A DNA stretch of 64,000 nucleotides from Phaeobacter sp. CECT 5382. Lineage in GTDB: Bacteria > Pseudomonadota > Alphaproteobacteria > Rhodobacterales > Rhodobacteraceae. The notes below the pieces were generated by a model. The model ran no database searches and had not been told where the DNA came from. It saw nothing but the letters and a program-made list of their open reading frames with translations. Of this stretch, positions 38,069 to 48,381 are shown piece by piece. Location of the stretch: positions 62,001 to 126,000 of the forward strand of contig NZ_CYSG01000004.1 in the NCBI RefSeq assembly GCF_001457775.1, in the 5' to 3' direction. Position 1 is the stretch's first letter; the number at the start of each line of letters is the position of its first letter. A program made the translations under genes and the position numbers.

Positions 38069-38833
38069 CTAGCGGCGCGCTGGCAGGAGTTCCACTACGG
38101 ATTTCCCCAGACGAAAAGGCGCTGCAAAGGCAACCATACAAAGCGCAAAGAGCTGTAGCATCAGGATATAGGCGTTGTCCTGCAGGTAGTCCCACTCTTC
38201 TTTCAGGCGCTGGATTTGCGCGATCAGTTCGTCATAGGCGCGGGCCAGGATCAGGAAATCCCCAGCGATGGTCGGCACCTTGCGGCGGAGGGTGTCGACC
38301 GCATCTTGTGTGGTTTCATCCAGGGCGGAAAAGATCAGAAAAGCATCGGGATTAAAGGCTTCGGCCTTGGCGGCCATGTCCTGCATCTCTTGCATCTCGG
38401 AACGTGCGCCCAGCAGGAAGGTGATCCCCTGCAAAGGGGCGACCTCATCTGTGACGGCGATGAACAGGGGCAGTTCTGCATTGCCAGCGGTGGAGGCTGA
38501 CAAAAATTCGATCTTTTCACAAAGAACGGCGATGTCGCCATCATAAGCGGGGTCGCAAAACCGCAGGCGAAAGCGGGCCGCGTCCCGGTCAAAGGCGGCG
38601 GTGGCGGCATAGGCGACATCGATCTGGCGCTCCAGATGGCTGCTGTCGGATTTGTAGATCCCGGCGACCACGGCCACCAGCGCGCCAAAGCCGCCCAGAA
38701 TGACCCAGACCAGATCCGCCAGTTTCCAGGCGTGATGGCCTGCGGGTTTGCGAAAAAGGAAAGCTGTGCCGATCAGGCCCGCAACAAAGAACATCAGGAT
38801 CAGCAAGAGCTGGTTGTCAGCGATGAAGGTCAT
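38069..38833 (-). CDS. Membrane protein of unknown function
   Basis: A 254-residue protein with two N-terminal membrane helices (about residues 8-27 and 42-60), a periplasmic- or cytoplasmic-sized middle domain of ~150 residues with two or three cysteines (FCDPAYDGDIAVLCEKIEF), a coiled-coil-like stretch (ELIAQIQRLKEEWDYLQDN) and a third helix near the C-terminus. I recognise no family. Its 3' end is close to the thioesterase start, so the three genes 36941-38833 may form one operon. Confidence 0.7.
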   Translation of the reverse strand: MTFIADNQLLLILMFFVAGLIGTAFLFRKPAGHHAWKLADLVWVILGGFGALVAVVAGIYKSDSSHLERQIDVAYAATAAFDRDAARFRLRFCDPAYDGDIAVLCEKIEFLSASTAGNAELPLFIAVTDEVAPLQGITFLLGARSEMQEMQDMAAKAEAFNPDAFLIFSALDETTQDAVDTLRRKVPTIAGDFLILARAYDELIAQIQRLKEEWDYLQDNAYILMLQLFALCMVAFAAPFRLGKSVVELLPARR

Positions 38834-39326
38834 GCAGCATTCCGTCTTGGGTTTGGATCAGATTAGAAAGAGGGCAGGGGCCGGGCAACAGGGATCACGA
38901 GACTGTGTGGGGTTGCACGGCTTGGGTCTGGGAAATAGATGAAGCTCTTCGCTTCGGTCTAATGCTCTGAAAGGCAACAGTTGCAGGCTGTTCCCTTGGG
39001 TCGCACGGCCCGCGCCTTGGGCTCCGCCCGTTTCGACCTAAACCTGTCCCCCAGACAGTTTCCTCGACGGTCTCAACTCCCCCGTGGAGTTGGAACCGGT
39101 TCGCATAGCGACAAACAGTGCGGGGCACTGTTTGAGGTTCAAGCGGGCGGAGCCCTTCGCAGGTGTCCGTAGCTTTGGAAGTTGATAGTTGCTGGTATTC
39201 GCCTGGGCCGCCAGGCCCGCGCCTGACCTTCCCCCCGGGAAGGCGCTTCACGCCTCCCCAAGGTCAGGCGTGAGCCTTTGGTTATCTGGCTTGCAATGTT
39301 CACTCCTTGATTGGAGCTTTCGTCGA
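38834..39326. other. Hairpin-dense intergenic region without a gene
   Basis: There is no credible ORF in 493 bp. Instead 39019-39270 contains nested inverted repeats: a 12-bp closing stem (39019-39030 with 39144-39155) around hairpins at 39044-39058, 39074-39092 and an 8-bp stem 39113-39133. Next come a GCCTGG/CCAGGC hairpin (39201-39216) and an 11-bp stem (39220-39230 with 39260-39270) that itself contains two small hairpins. It could be a structured RNA or a repeat element. Confidence 0.6.
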
Positions 39327-40037
39327 TTAGTATGTGAAAGAAATTTCTTCCGGTTTAAAGACACCGTCCGTAGAGCTGTAAATGGAGAACTGTTGTTCAA
39401 ATTCAATGCCGTTTATGGTTTTCCCATTAATGATCAATGGCCCGCCGGCGTGAGGGCGAAATACATCAATTTGAATTTCTGTATCATTTTCAATCCTGTC
39501 AATTGGGTGTCCAGGATCACGTTTTCCTAACCCCGATCGAAGTACGGGGTACATTTTTGAGAATGAGGAAACTGTAACATAGTGAGCTGTCGCAGATGAG
39601 TTTACGAGAGAGATTGTAAGGTATTCAGCACCTGAATCATCTTTATTTTCAACAAAATCCAGAACAGTAAATCTCGGTGTGTTCTTTAGGGCAGTCTCAA
39701 CTCTTCTAGATTGTTCGGTCTCAAGTTGATGTGAAAGGCTTCTTTCGGCGTTTTCTGCTTGCTTTTGTTGCGCTTTTACTGAGTTCCTTAACTCTTTTGC
39801 TTGAAGGTTAAGGGCATCAACGCTGTTCTTCAGCTCTTTGCTCTGCTGGAAAAAGCCTAGAACCAGCCAGTAAAATGCAAGAGGTGCAAAAGCACCTGCT
39901 AGGAAATCTCCAAGCTCATTTAAGGAAAGAGACTGTCCAGCCGAGGAGTGTTTATAAAACACTCCGGTCAGCAGGCCTATATATCCAAACGTAGTCCAAA
40001 CGGGGTGTTTTTTGATAATAAAATCAATAATTTTCAA
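39327..40037 (-). CDS. AT-rich accessory membrane protein
   Basis: A 236-residue protein with two N-terminal hydrophobic helices (about 15-30 and 48-64; LGDFLAGAFAPLAFYWLVLG), a long coiled coil (about 66-115, rich in K, Q, E and N), and a C-terminal beta-rich domain. Proteins with the GDFLAG-FAPLAF-W-VLG helix and Q-rich coil are scattered across bacteria; I know no function. The gene is visibly richer in A and T than its neighbours, which suggests recent transfer, and it sits between parE and the hairpin-dense spacer. Confidence 0.75.
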   Translation of the reverse strand: MKIIDFIIKKHPVWTTFGYIGLLTGVFYKHSSAGQSLSLNELGDFLAGAFAPLAFYWLVLGFFQQSKELKNSVDALNLQAKELRNSVKAQQKQAENAERSLSHQLETEQSRRVETALKNTPRFTVLDFVENKDDSGAEYLTISLVNSSATAHYVTVSSFSKMYPVLRSGLGKRDPGHPIDRIENDTEIQIDVFRPHAGGPLIINGKTINGIEFEQQFSIYSSTDGVFKPEEISFTY

Positions 40038-40060
40038 TCCGACCTCAATTTAGTTCGTCT

Positions 40061-42019
40061 CTACACATCCAGCTCCTCAACGAACTTGGCGTTCTCCTGA
40101 ATATACTGGTAGCGAAGCTCGGGCTTTTTCCCCATCAGACGCTCTACCAGATCACCGGTTTCGCCGGGCTCATCCTCGTCAATCGTCACCCGGATCAATT
40201 TCCGAGTATTGGGGTCCATGGTGGTCTCTTTCAGATCCTTGGCATCCATCTCGCCCAGACCCTTAAAGCGGCTGACATCAATCTTGCCCTTGCCGCCTAG
40301 CCCTTTTTCCATCCAGGCGTCGCGCTCTGTCTCGTCCAGGCAATAGACGCGGCGCGCGCCTTGCGTCAGGCGGAACAGGGGCGGACAGGCGAGATAGAGA
40401 TGACCACCGTCGATCAGCGGGCGCATCTGGGTAAAGAAGAAGGTCATCAAGAGCGAGGCGATATGCGCCCCGTCGACATCCGCATCGGTCATGATGATGA
40501 TTTTGTCATAGCGCAGATCGTCGAGGTTGAATTTGGTGCCCATGCCAACACCCAGCGCTTCGCACAGATCGCTGATTTCGGCGTTGGAGCCAAGCTTATT
40601 TGACGCCGCCCCCAGCACGTTGAGGATCTTACCCTTGAGAGGCAGCAGTGCCTGATTGACTCGGTTGCGCGCGCCCTTGCCGGAGCCGCCCGCGCTGTCG
40701 CCCTCGACGATAAACAGCTCGGTGCCGGAGCGGTCCTTGGAGGTGCAATCGGTGAGTTTGCCGGGCAGGCGCAGCTTTTTGGTGGCGGTCTTGCGCTGGG
40801 TCTCTTTTTCCTGTTTGCGGCGCAGGCGTTCTTCGGCGCGCAGAACAAGGAAGTCGAGGATGGCGCCGGCTGATTTGGTGTCGGCAGCAAGCCAGTTGTC
40901 AAAATGGTCGCGAACGGAATTTTCCACCATCTTGGAGGCGCTTTCGCTCGACAGACGATCCTTGGTCTGGCCGACAAAGGCAGGATCCGCGATGAAGCAG
41001 GAGACCAATGCACAGCCGCCCGCCATCAGATCGTCGCGGGTGATGCTGCCGGCTTTCTTGTTGCCGACCAGCTCCCCGTAGGCCTTGATGCCTTTTAGGA
41101 TGGCCGCCCAGAAGCCCGCGACATGGGTGCCGCCTTCGGGGGTGGGCACGGTGTTACAGTAGCTTTGGGTGAAACCATCGCGCGACGGTGTCCAGTTGAT
41201 CGCCCATTCGACATAGCCGGGCTCGCCGAATTTCTCGCGGAACTCTACTTTGCCTGCAAAGGGTGCCTCGGCATAGACCGAAGCCTTGCCGAGAACCTCG
41301 GTCAGGTAGTCCTTGAGGCCGCCCGGGAAGTGGAATGTTGCCTCGCAGGGGGTTTCGCCGTCGTCGATGGCGCTTTTCCAGCGGATTTCGACGCCCGAAA
41401 ACAGATAGGCCTTGGAGCGCACCAGAGTGAACAGCCGCTTGGGCTTGAACCGGTGCGAGCCAAAGATCTGCTCATCCGCGTGGAAGGTCACAAAGGTGCC
41501 GCGCTTGTTCGGGGCGGCGCCGACTTTTTCAACAGGCCCCAGTGGGATGCCACGGGAAAATCGCTGTTCGAACAGTTCTTTGTTTTTAGCAACCTGCACC
41601 ACGAGGCTATCGGAGAGCGCGTTCACTACCGAAGAGCCAACCCCGTGCAAACCACCCGAAGTCTGATAGGCCTTGCCAGAGAATTTGCCGCCCGCGTGCA
41701 GGGTGCACAGAATGACTTCGAGTGCGGATTTGTCTGGAAACTTCGGATGCGGGTCAATTGGAATGCCGCGCCCGTTGTCCGTGACGGTGACGGAATAATC
41801 CGCGTTCAGCGTCACCTCAATGCGGTTGGCATGGCCTGCAACCGCTTCGTCCATCGAGTTGTCGAGGATTTCCGCCACCATATGATGCAGCGCGCGCTCA
41901 TCGGTGCCGCCGATATACATGCCGGGTCGCTGGCGGACTGGCTCCAGCCCTTCGAGCACTTCGATCGAAGAGGCGTCGTATGTTTCGGCGTCGGGCGTGC
42001 TGAGAAGGTCGTTGGCCAT
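40061..42019 (-). CDS. parE: DNA topoisomerase IV subunit B
   Basis: A 652-residue ATPase subunit of topoisomerase IV, which decatenates daughter chromosomes. GHKL motifs are EILDNSMDEAVAGHANRIEV, DNGRGIPID and the ATP lid GGLHGVGSSVVNALS. The TOPRIM part has EGDSAGGSGKGARNR and MTDADVDGAHI. The ATG at 42019 (MANDLLST) gives the ParE length; upstream in-frame starts would run into the divergent gene's region. ParC is not in the window. Confidence 0.95.
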   Translation of the reverse strand: MANDLLSTPDAETYDASSIEVLEGLEPVRQRPGMYIGGTDERALHHMVAEILDNSMDEAVAGHANRIEVTLNADYSVTVTDNGRGIPIDPHPKFPDKSALEVILCTLHAGGKFSGKAYQTSGGLHGVGSSVVNALSDSLVVQVAKNKELFEQRFSRGIPLGPVEKVGAAPNKRGTFVTFHADEQIFGSHRFKPKRLFTLVRSKAYLFSGVEIRWKSAIDDGETPCEATFHFPGGLKDYLTEVLGKASVYAEAPFAGKVEFREKFGEPGYVEWAINWTPSRDGFTQSYCNTVPTPEGGTHVAGFWAAILKGIKAYGELVGNKKAGSITRDDLMAGGCALVSCFIADPAFVGQTKDRLSSESASKMVENSVRDHFDNWLAADTKSAGAILDFLVLRAEERLRRKQEKETQRKTATKKLRLPGKLTDCTSKDRSGTELFIVEGDSAGGSGKGARNRVNQALLPLKGKILNVLGAASNKLGSNAEISDLCEALGVGMGTKFNLDDLRYDKIIIMTDADVDGAHIASLLMTFFFTQMRPLIDGGHLYLACPPLFRLTQGARRVYCLDETERDAWMEKGLGGKGKIDVSRFKGLGEMDAKDLKETTMDPNTRKLIRVTIDEDEPGETGDLVERLMGKKPELRYQYIQENAKFVEELDV

Positions 42020-42265
42020 AGGCGGGAGCTGCTCTTTGTTGGTTTTGGTTTGGACAGCATTATGGCAGGTGTTGTGGCCTTGTGAAAGAGCCACGCTAGG
42101 GGCTGTGGATAACCTTGTCACCCAGAACCCTCAAGGTGAGAGGTGCTGCGATCTTCTGTGGGATCTGCTGTGCAATTTTCTACAGGTGGGTGGTTCTTTG
42201 CGCAGAGCGCGTTAGGGTCTCCTCAAACAAGGCATCACAACAGACCAAACGGGAGACTGACGGAT

Positions 42266-42874
42266 ATGGCCTGGATCAAGACTGTTCCATTCGAAGAGGC
42301 AACCGGAAAGCTGAAAAAGCTCTATGCACGGGTGACAGGACCGGACAACAACGTCGACAATATCATGATGGTGCATTCCCTGCGCCCCCACTCGATGGAG
42401 GGGCACATGGCGATCTACAAGAACGTGTTGCATCATACGGGAAATACAATTCCCAAGTGGTTTCTCGAGGTGTTGGGCGTATGGGTGTCCGCGCTAAACG
42501 ATTGTGGGTATTGCGTTGAGCATCATTTCTCGGGGCTGCAGCGTCTGTTGCAAGACACCGACCGCGGGCTCGCCATTCGCGCTGCGATCGAAGCAAAAGA
42601 TCCTGCTGCGGCCCCATTGGACAGCGCCCAAAGGGCCGCCATGGTCTATGCGCGCAAACTGACCGAGGCCCCCGCTTCACTGGTGGAGGGCGATATCGAA
42701 GATCTGCGCGCAGCTGGCTACGATGACGGGCAGATCCTCGAAATCAATCAGGTTTGCGCCTATTTTGCCTATGCCAACCGGACGGTTCTTGGGCTGGGCT
42801 GTTCGACCAAAGGGGATGTTCTTGGGCTGAGCCCGAACAATTCAGACAACCCCGATGATTGGGGGCATAACTGA
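42266..42874 (+). CDS. AhpD-like / carboxymuconolactone decarboxylase-type protein
   Basis: A 202-residue helical protein of the peroxidase-related AhpD-like group. The redox motif is NDCGYCVEHH (CxxC followed by His), the site that reduces peroxides in AhpD. The long C-terminal helix includes EINQVCAYFAYANRTVLGLG. Its reductant partner is not nearby. ATG 42266 has GGGAGACTGACGG upstream. Divergent from parE. Confidence 0.87.
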   Translation: MAWIKTVPFEEATGKLKKLYARVTGPDNNVDNIMMVHSLRPHSMEGHMAIYKNVLHHTGNTIPKWFLEVLGVWVSALNDCGYCVEHHFSGLQRLLQDTDRGLAIRAAIEAKDPAAAPLDSAQRAAMVYARKLTEAPASLVEGDIEDLRAAGYDDGQILEINQVCAYFAYANRTVLGLGCSTKGDVLGLSPNNSDNPDDWGHN

Positions 42875-43006
42875 CAGACCGATGAGCCAGGCGGGCTGGC
42901 GTACCAATCTTGCCCGCCTTGCCCCCCCTGCACAATGCTGGGAACAGGGCAGGATCCTTGGAGGCAAAAGCAGGATAAGGGATGCCAGTCTTCAGTGATG
43001 CCAGTC

Positions 43007-43936
43007 TCAGGGGTGCCAGTCCATGATCGCCCGGGCCAGTGCCTCTGGCTTTTGGTGATGCAGCCAGTGGTCAGCACCTGGGAGTGTCACGCGGGTCAGA
43101 TCAGCGGCAAATTCTTCGAGCCCTTCGGTGGTGTCCGGCAGCAGCGCAGTATCGCCATCGCCCCAAAGCAATAGATGGGGCTGACGCACCTTCAGACGGT
43201 CCAGCGGCAGATCAGGCATCGGGATGGCGGCGCCCGGCAGGGGCACCTGCAAAGGTGAGGCGCGATACCAGTTGACCATGGCCTGCAATCGCCCGGATCG
43301 GGCCCATTCACGTTTGTAGGCTTGCAGGCGGGCTCCAGTTAGCCAGGAGAGGTCCATATGGGCAGAAAACAGCGCCATCAACCCTTTGAAATCATCTGCT
43401 GCAAGAGCCTGTTCAGATCCGGCCTGTCTTAGATCCAGGATATACTGCGAGGCGACGGTCTGTGCCTCTCCCTTTGCCAAGGCGCGTTGAAATGGCACAG
43501 GATGAACGCCATTGGCGATGATCAGTCGGGACACCAGATCAGGATGAGACATCGCCAGCCCATAGGCTACGGCGGATCCCCAGTCATGGCCGAGCACGGT
43601 CACAGGCCCCTCCTGCTGTCGGATAAGGGCTGCCATGTCTTCGACCAGGGCAGAAGTGGCATAAGCGCTGATGCCATCAGGTGCCCAGCTTTGGCCATAG
43701 CCGCGCTGGTCGGGGGCAATGCAATGAAACCGATGGCGGAGCTGGGTAGCCAATTCTTCCCAGGCGCCGCCATATTCCGGAAACCCGTGCAGCATCAACA
43801 GACGGGGCAGGGCAGGATCACCCCAGCGGCGAATGAAAAACGACTGCCCGTCAAGCTGTTCGATCCCGTGCTGTTCGATCCCGAGCTTTTCTGGCCCGCT
43901 TTGCCCCATCCCGCGGTGTTCCGTTTTACCGGTCAT
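43007..43936 (-). CDS. Epoxide-hydrolase-like alpha/beta hydrolase
   Basis: A 309-residue alpha/beta hydrolase. The oxyanion motif is LMLHGFPEYGGAW, the nucleophile elbow is LGHDWGSAVA with aspartate instead of serine (as in epoxide hydrolases and haloalkane dehalogenases), and the C-terminal histidine is in GADHWLHHQKP. The substrate is unknown. The N-terminus carries a five-residue duplication (GIEQHGIEQ) from a 15-bp tandem repeat at 43855-43884. ATG 43936 is chosen; further starts exist. Confidence 0.87.
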   Translation of the reverse strand: MTGKTEHRGMGQSGPEKLGIEQHGIEQLDGQSFFIRRWGDPALPRLLMLHGFPEYGGAWEELATQLRHRFHCIAPDQRGYGQSWAPDGISAYATSALVEDMAALIRQQEGPVTVLGHDWGSAVAYGLAMSHPDLVSRLIIANGVHPVPFQRALAKGEAQTVASQYILDLRQAGSEQALAADDFKGLMALFSAHMDLSWLTGARLQAYKREWARSGRLQAMVNWYRASPLQVPLPGAAIPMPDLPLDRLKVRQPHLLLWGDGDTALLPDTTEGLEEFAADLTRVTLPGADHWLHHQKPEALARAIMDWHP

Positions 43937-44122
43937 GATCTGTGCGCCTTTCGATCGTTTGAACAAGGCTGCGGTAGCACCCGCGTGGGATCAAGCACAG
44001 CGTCACGTCATGCCAAGCGAGCGATAAAAAACACATTCAATGTAACGGTTTTTTGACACAGGTCAGCGCAGAGTGTCGCGAACGCGCGTAGGCTTTGTAT
44101 GTATAGTTAAAAGGGAACAATA

Positions 44123-45082
44123 ATGCCGGAAACCACTGGAAACGCCTCCGTAAATTCAACCAAACAGAATTCAGCTATTGCCACAGAAGCAGCGCCTGCA
44201 AATCAAGCGGTGTCAGCGCAGATTTCTGGTCCCTCGCCTGAGGAAATTCACAAAGCCTTCGAGAGCGGTCGCTACCCCTATAAGCGCAAGATGTCGCGCC
44301 GCAGTTATGAGGCCGAAAAGGCCCGTCTTCAGGCCGAGTTGCTGAAAGTTCAGCTTTGGGCGCAGGAGACGGGGCAGAAATTTGTCATGCTCTTCGAGGG
44401 GCGCGACGCGGCCGGGAAAGGTGGCACCATCAAGCGGTTTACCGAACACCTGAACCCACGTTCCGCCCGTGTGGTGGCGCTGAACAAGCCCACCGACGAA
44501 GAGCGTGGCCAGTGGTATTTCCAACGCTACATCAACCATCTGCCTACAGATGGTGAAATCGTTCTCTATGACCGCTCCTGGTACAATCGTGCCGGTGTAG
44601 AAAGGGTCATGGGGTTTTGTGAACCTGATGAATATCTGGAATTCATGCGTCAGACGCCTGATCTGGAACGCATGCTGTCGCGCTCAGGTATCCGGCTTTA
44701 CAAATACTGGTTCTCGGTAACCCAGCAAGAGCAGCTGCGCCGGTTCCAGTCCCGCGAAACCGATCCATTGAAACAGTGGAAACTGTCCCCGATCGATAAG
44801 GCCTCGCTGGGCAAGTGGGATGACTACACCGAAGCCAAGGAAGCAATGTTCTTTTACACGGATACTGCCGACGCCCCTTGGACTGTGATCAAATCCAACT
44901 GCAAAAAACGCGCGCGTCTGAACTGTATGCGCCACTTCTTGAATAGCATCGACTACCCCGGCAAAGATCCAGAGATCGCCCAGGCGCCTGATCCTTTGAT
45001 TGTTGGGCAGGCGCATCATGTGATCCATCGGTCGGATCACATTCTTGGCAAAGCGCTGCATCCGGATACCAGGGCGCGCTAA
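44123..45082 (+). CDS. ppk2: Polyphosphate kinase 2
   Basis: A 319-residue PPK2 enzyme that uses polyphosphate to phosphorylate nucleoside mono- or diphosphates (or the reverse). The Walker A-like motif is FEGRDAAGKGGTIKRF, the Walker B-like region is LYDRSWYNRAGVERVMGFC, and the lid lies near the conserved RYINHLPT. The first ~60 residues are Asn/Ala/Thr-rich and variable. The gene complements ppx at 26219-27763. Subclass cannot be assigned safely by eye. Confidence 0.93.
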   Translation: MPETTGNASVNSTKQNSAIATEAAPANQAVSAQISGPSPEEIHKAFESGRYPYKRKMSRRSYEAEKARLQAELLKVQLWAQETGQKFVMLFEGRDAAGKGGTIKRFTEHLNPRSARVVALNKPTDEERGQWYFQRYINHLPTDGEIVLYDRSWYNRAGVERVMGFCEPDEYLEFMRQTPDLERMLSRSGIRLYKYWFSVTQQEQLRRFQSRETDPLKQWKLSPIDKASLGKWDDYTEAKEAMFFYTDTADAPWTVIKSNCKKRARLNCMRHFLNSIDYPGKDPEIAQAPDPLIVGQAHHVIHRSDHILGKALHPDTRAR

Positions 45083-45217
45083 GTCGAGAACCCGAAAACA
45101 GGGCGGAATAGTTCGGCAATCTTGTTGCTGTCGGATCATGAAGCCCTAGGGTTCTTGTGAATCGTGAGATGCGCTCTCGGTGCTTGCCGGGGGCGCAGTA
45201 CCTGCTAAGACTTCGTC

Positions 45218-46624
45218 ATGGCAGATGTAATTTCGACTCCCGCTTCAACTCCAAAGATGACCACCGGCGGCCATATCCGCGCGGTGTCGGCGCTTGGCTT
45301 TCCTTTGGTCGGGGGGCATGTGGCACAGTTTTCCATTGGGATGACTGATTCCGTCATGCTGGGCTGGTATGGGGCTGCGGCCCTTGCAGCCGTAACCCTT
45401 GCGGGATCCTATTTCTTTGTGTTTTTTCTGCTGGGCGCAGGTTTTGCCATTGCGGTGATGCCACTGGTAGCCGCCGCTGCCGGCGCCGGTGAAGATCGCC
45501 AGATTCGCCGCGCCACCCGCATGGGGCTGTGGCTGTCACTGCTTTATTGTGTGGCGGCAATGCCGGTTTTGCTGTTTTCCGAACAGATCCTGCTGGCGCT
45601 GGGCCAAAAGCCGGAGGTGGCGGGGCCCGCGTCAGCCTATCTGCAACTGGCAGGCTGGGGGTTGTTTCCAGCGCTGCTGGTGATGGTGTTGAAATCCTAT
45701 CTGGCGGCATTGGAACGCACGCAGATCGTTCTGTGGATTACCATTTTGGCCGCTGTGGTGAACGGGTTCGTCAATTATGCGCTGATTTTTGGCAATTGGG
45801 GTGCGCCCGAAATGGGGATCGCCGGTGCGGCCATTGCCTCGATCGCGACCCAGACGGTCTCATTGATCGCAGTTGGGTCCTATGCGCTTTGGGTGCTGCC
45901 TGAACATGAGATTCTGAAGAATTTCAACCGCCCTGACTGGGAGATGTTCGCCAAGGTGTTCAAGCTCGGCATGCCGATAGGTCTGACCAATCTAAGCGAG
46001 GTCAGCCTGTTTGCGGCCTCGGCCATGATGATGGGTTGGCTGGGGACCATTCCGCTGGCTGCACATGGCGTGGCGATGACGCTGACGGGGCTGACATTCA
46101 TGGTGCATCTGGGGCTCAGCAATGCAGCCACGATCCGGGCGGGCAATGCCTATGGTCGGGGCGATCGCGCGCATATGGCGCTGGGCGCGCGGGTGGTGAT
46201 CGCCATGTCACTCCTGATGGCACTGATAGGCAGTGCGGCCTTCCTGCTGTTCCCTGATCAGCTGATCTCGTTGTTCCTGTCCCCGGATGAGCCTAACAAG
46301 CCGGAGATCCTGCTGGTTGGTGCCAGTCTTTTGGCGATGGCAGCACTGTTTCAGCTTACGGATGGGATGCAGGTCATTGCGCTGGGCGTGTTGCGTGGGG
46401 TGCAGGATACCAATTGGCCGATGGTGATTGCCGCGCTTAGCTATTGGGCCGTGGGGGTTCCAGCCTCATATCTCTTTGGGTTCTATTTTGGCTGGGGCGG
46501 CGTTGGTGTCTGGTCCGGTCTGGTGCTTGGTCTCAGCTTTGCCGGGGTGTTTTTGATGCTGCGCTTCTGGCGGCATTCGATCAAGCGCACAGGGGCGGCG
46601 GGCGGATCTTCACAGGCGGCGTGA
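45218..46624 (+). CDS. MATE-family efflux protein
   Basis: A 468-residue, 12-helix MATE transporter that expels cationic drugs or metabolites with a sodium or proton gradient. The family-typical helix starts are LVGGHVAQFSIGMTDSVMLG (helix 1) and the loop/helix SEVSLFAASAMMMGWLG. Its substrate is unknown. The gene is preceded by ppk2 and converges on a small hypothetical gene; no terminator is obvious between them. Confidence 0.92.
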   Translation: MADVISTPASTPKMTTGGHIRAVSALGFPLVGGHVAQFSIGMTDSVMLGWYGAAALAAVTLAGSYFFVFFLLGAGFAIAVMPLVAAAAGAGEDRQIRRATRMGLWLSLLYCVAAMPVLLFSEQILLALGQKPEVAGPASAYLQLAGWGLFPALLVMVLKSYLAALERTQIVLWITILAAVVNGFVNYALIFGNWGAPEMGIAGAAIASIATQTVSLIAVGSYALWVLPEHEILKNFNRPDWEMFAKVFKLGMPIGLTNLSEVSLFAASAMMMGWLGTIPLAAHGVAMTLTGLTFMVHLGLSNAATIRAGNAYGRGDRAHMALGARVVIAMSLLMALIGSAAFLLFPDQLISLFLSPDEPNKPEILLVGASLLAMAALFQLTDGMQVIALGVLRGVQDTNWPMVIAALSYWAVGVPASYLFGFYFGWGGVGVWSGLVLGLSFAGVFLMLRFWRHSIKRTGAAGGSSQAA

Positions 46625-46649
46625 TCCGCGTCTGATCGTTCACAGGAAT

Positions 46650-47063
46650 TTAGTCGCCTTTTTGTGCCTTGATCAGCCGATCAGCCTTTTTACGGACCAA
46701 AACGCTACGCAGGTCATGCATGGTCAGCAACAGATCATCAGTGACCGCCTCGAGTTGCTCATCCGTGGCCTTGGTCTGGGCCCAATGGGCGGTGAGGTTG
46801 AGGTGATCCACAGCCCGTTTGATATCGTCGATATCGCGGGCTGCCAGAACCGCGCTGCGCTCAGCCATCCAGGTCTTGATCTCAGCAAGGTCGCGCTCTG
46901 ACAGGGCGCGCCCGCCATGCGGCTTAATCTCGCCATTGCGGATATTGATGGCCGCGATCTGCTCCATATCGATCCGACGCTGCCGGTTCTCGGTATCAAC
47001 CCGAAACACAAAGGCGCCGTTTTCGCGGATACGAAAGAAATATTCTGGCAGAGTCGCGGCCAT
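46650..47063 (-). CDS. Conserved hypothetical protein
   Basis: A 137-residue soluble, highly charged protein that starts MAATLPEYFFRIRENGAFVF and contains EQIAAINIRNGEIKPHGGR and LSERDLAEIKTWMAERSAVL. The first 55 residues may be a beta-hairpin module; the rest is predicted helical. I recognise no domain. It ends just upstream of the MATE stop and starts 17 bp from the aminotransferase end, so it is probably co-transcribed with that gene. Confidence 0.75.
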   Translation of the reverse strand: MAATLPEYFFRIRENGAFVFRVDTENRQRRIDMEQIAAINIRNGEIKPHGGRALSERDLAEIKTWMAERSAVLAARDIDDIKRAVDHLNLTAHWAQTKATDEQLEAVTDDLLLTMHDLRSVLVRKKADRLIKAQKGD

Positions 47064-47080
47064 AAGTTCGCTTCCTGTGT

Positions 47081-48319
<1,239 letters not shown>

Positions 48320-48381
48320 TCATAGGGTGCCACCAATTCTCGATCAAGCTACATTGGCAATGACCAGAACGGAGAGCGTAT

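Noticed and set aside
39019-39155. tRNA or tmRNA in the multi-branched stem
   Set aside because: I found no T-arm consensus (GGTTCGAATCC-like), no CCA-adjacent acceptor layout and no seven-pair acceptor stem; a true tRNA is not supported.
38895-39251. A 118-residue minus-strand frame in the hairpin-dense spacer
   Set aside because: Composition follows the inverted repeats and there is no ribosome site or domain; the structure explains the open frame.
41123-42085. A 320-residue frame opposite parE
   Set aside because: Antisense shadow of a conserved GHKL ATPase.
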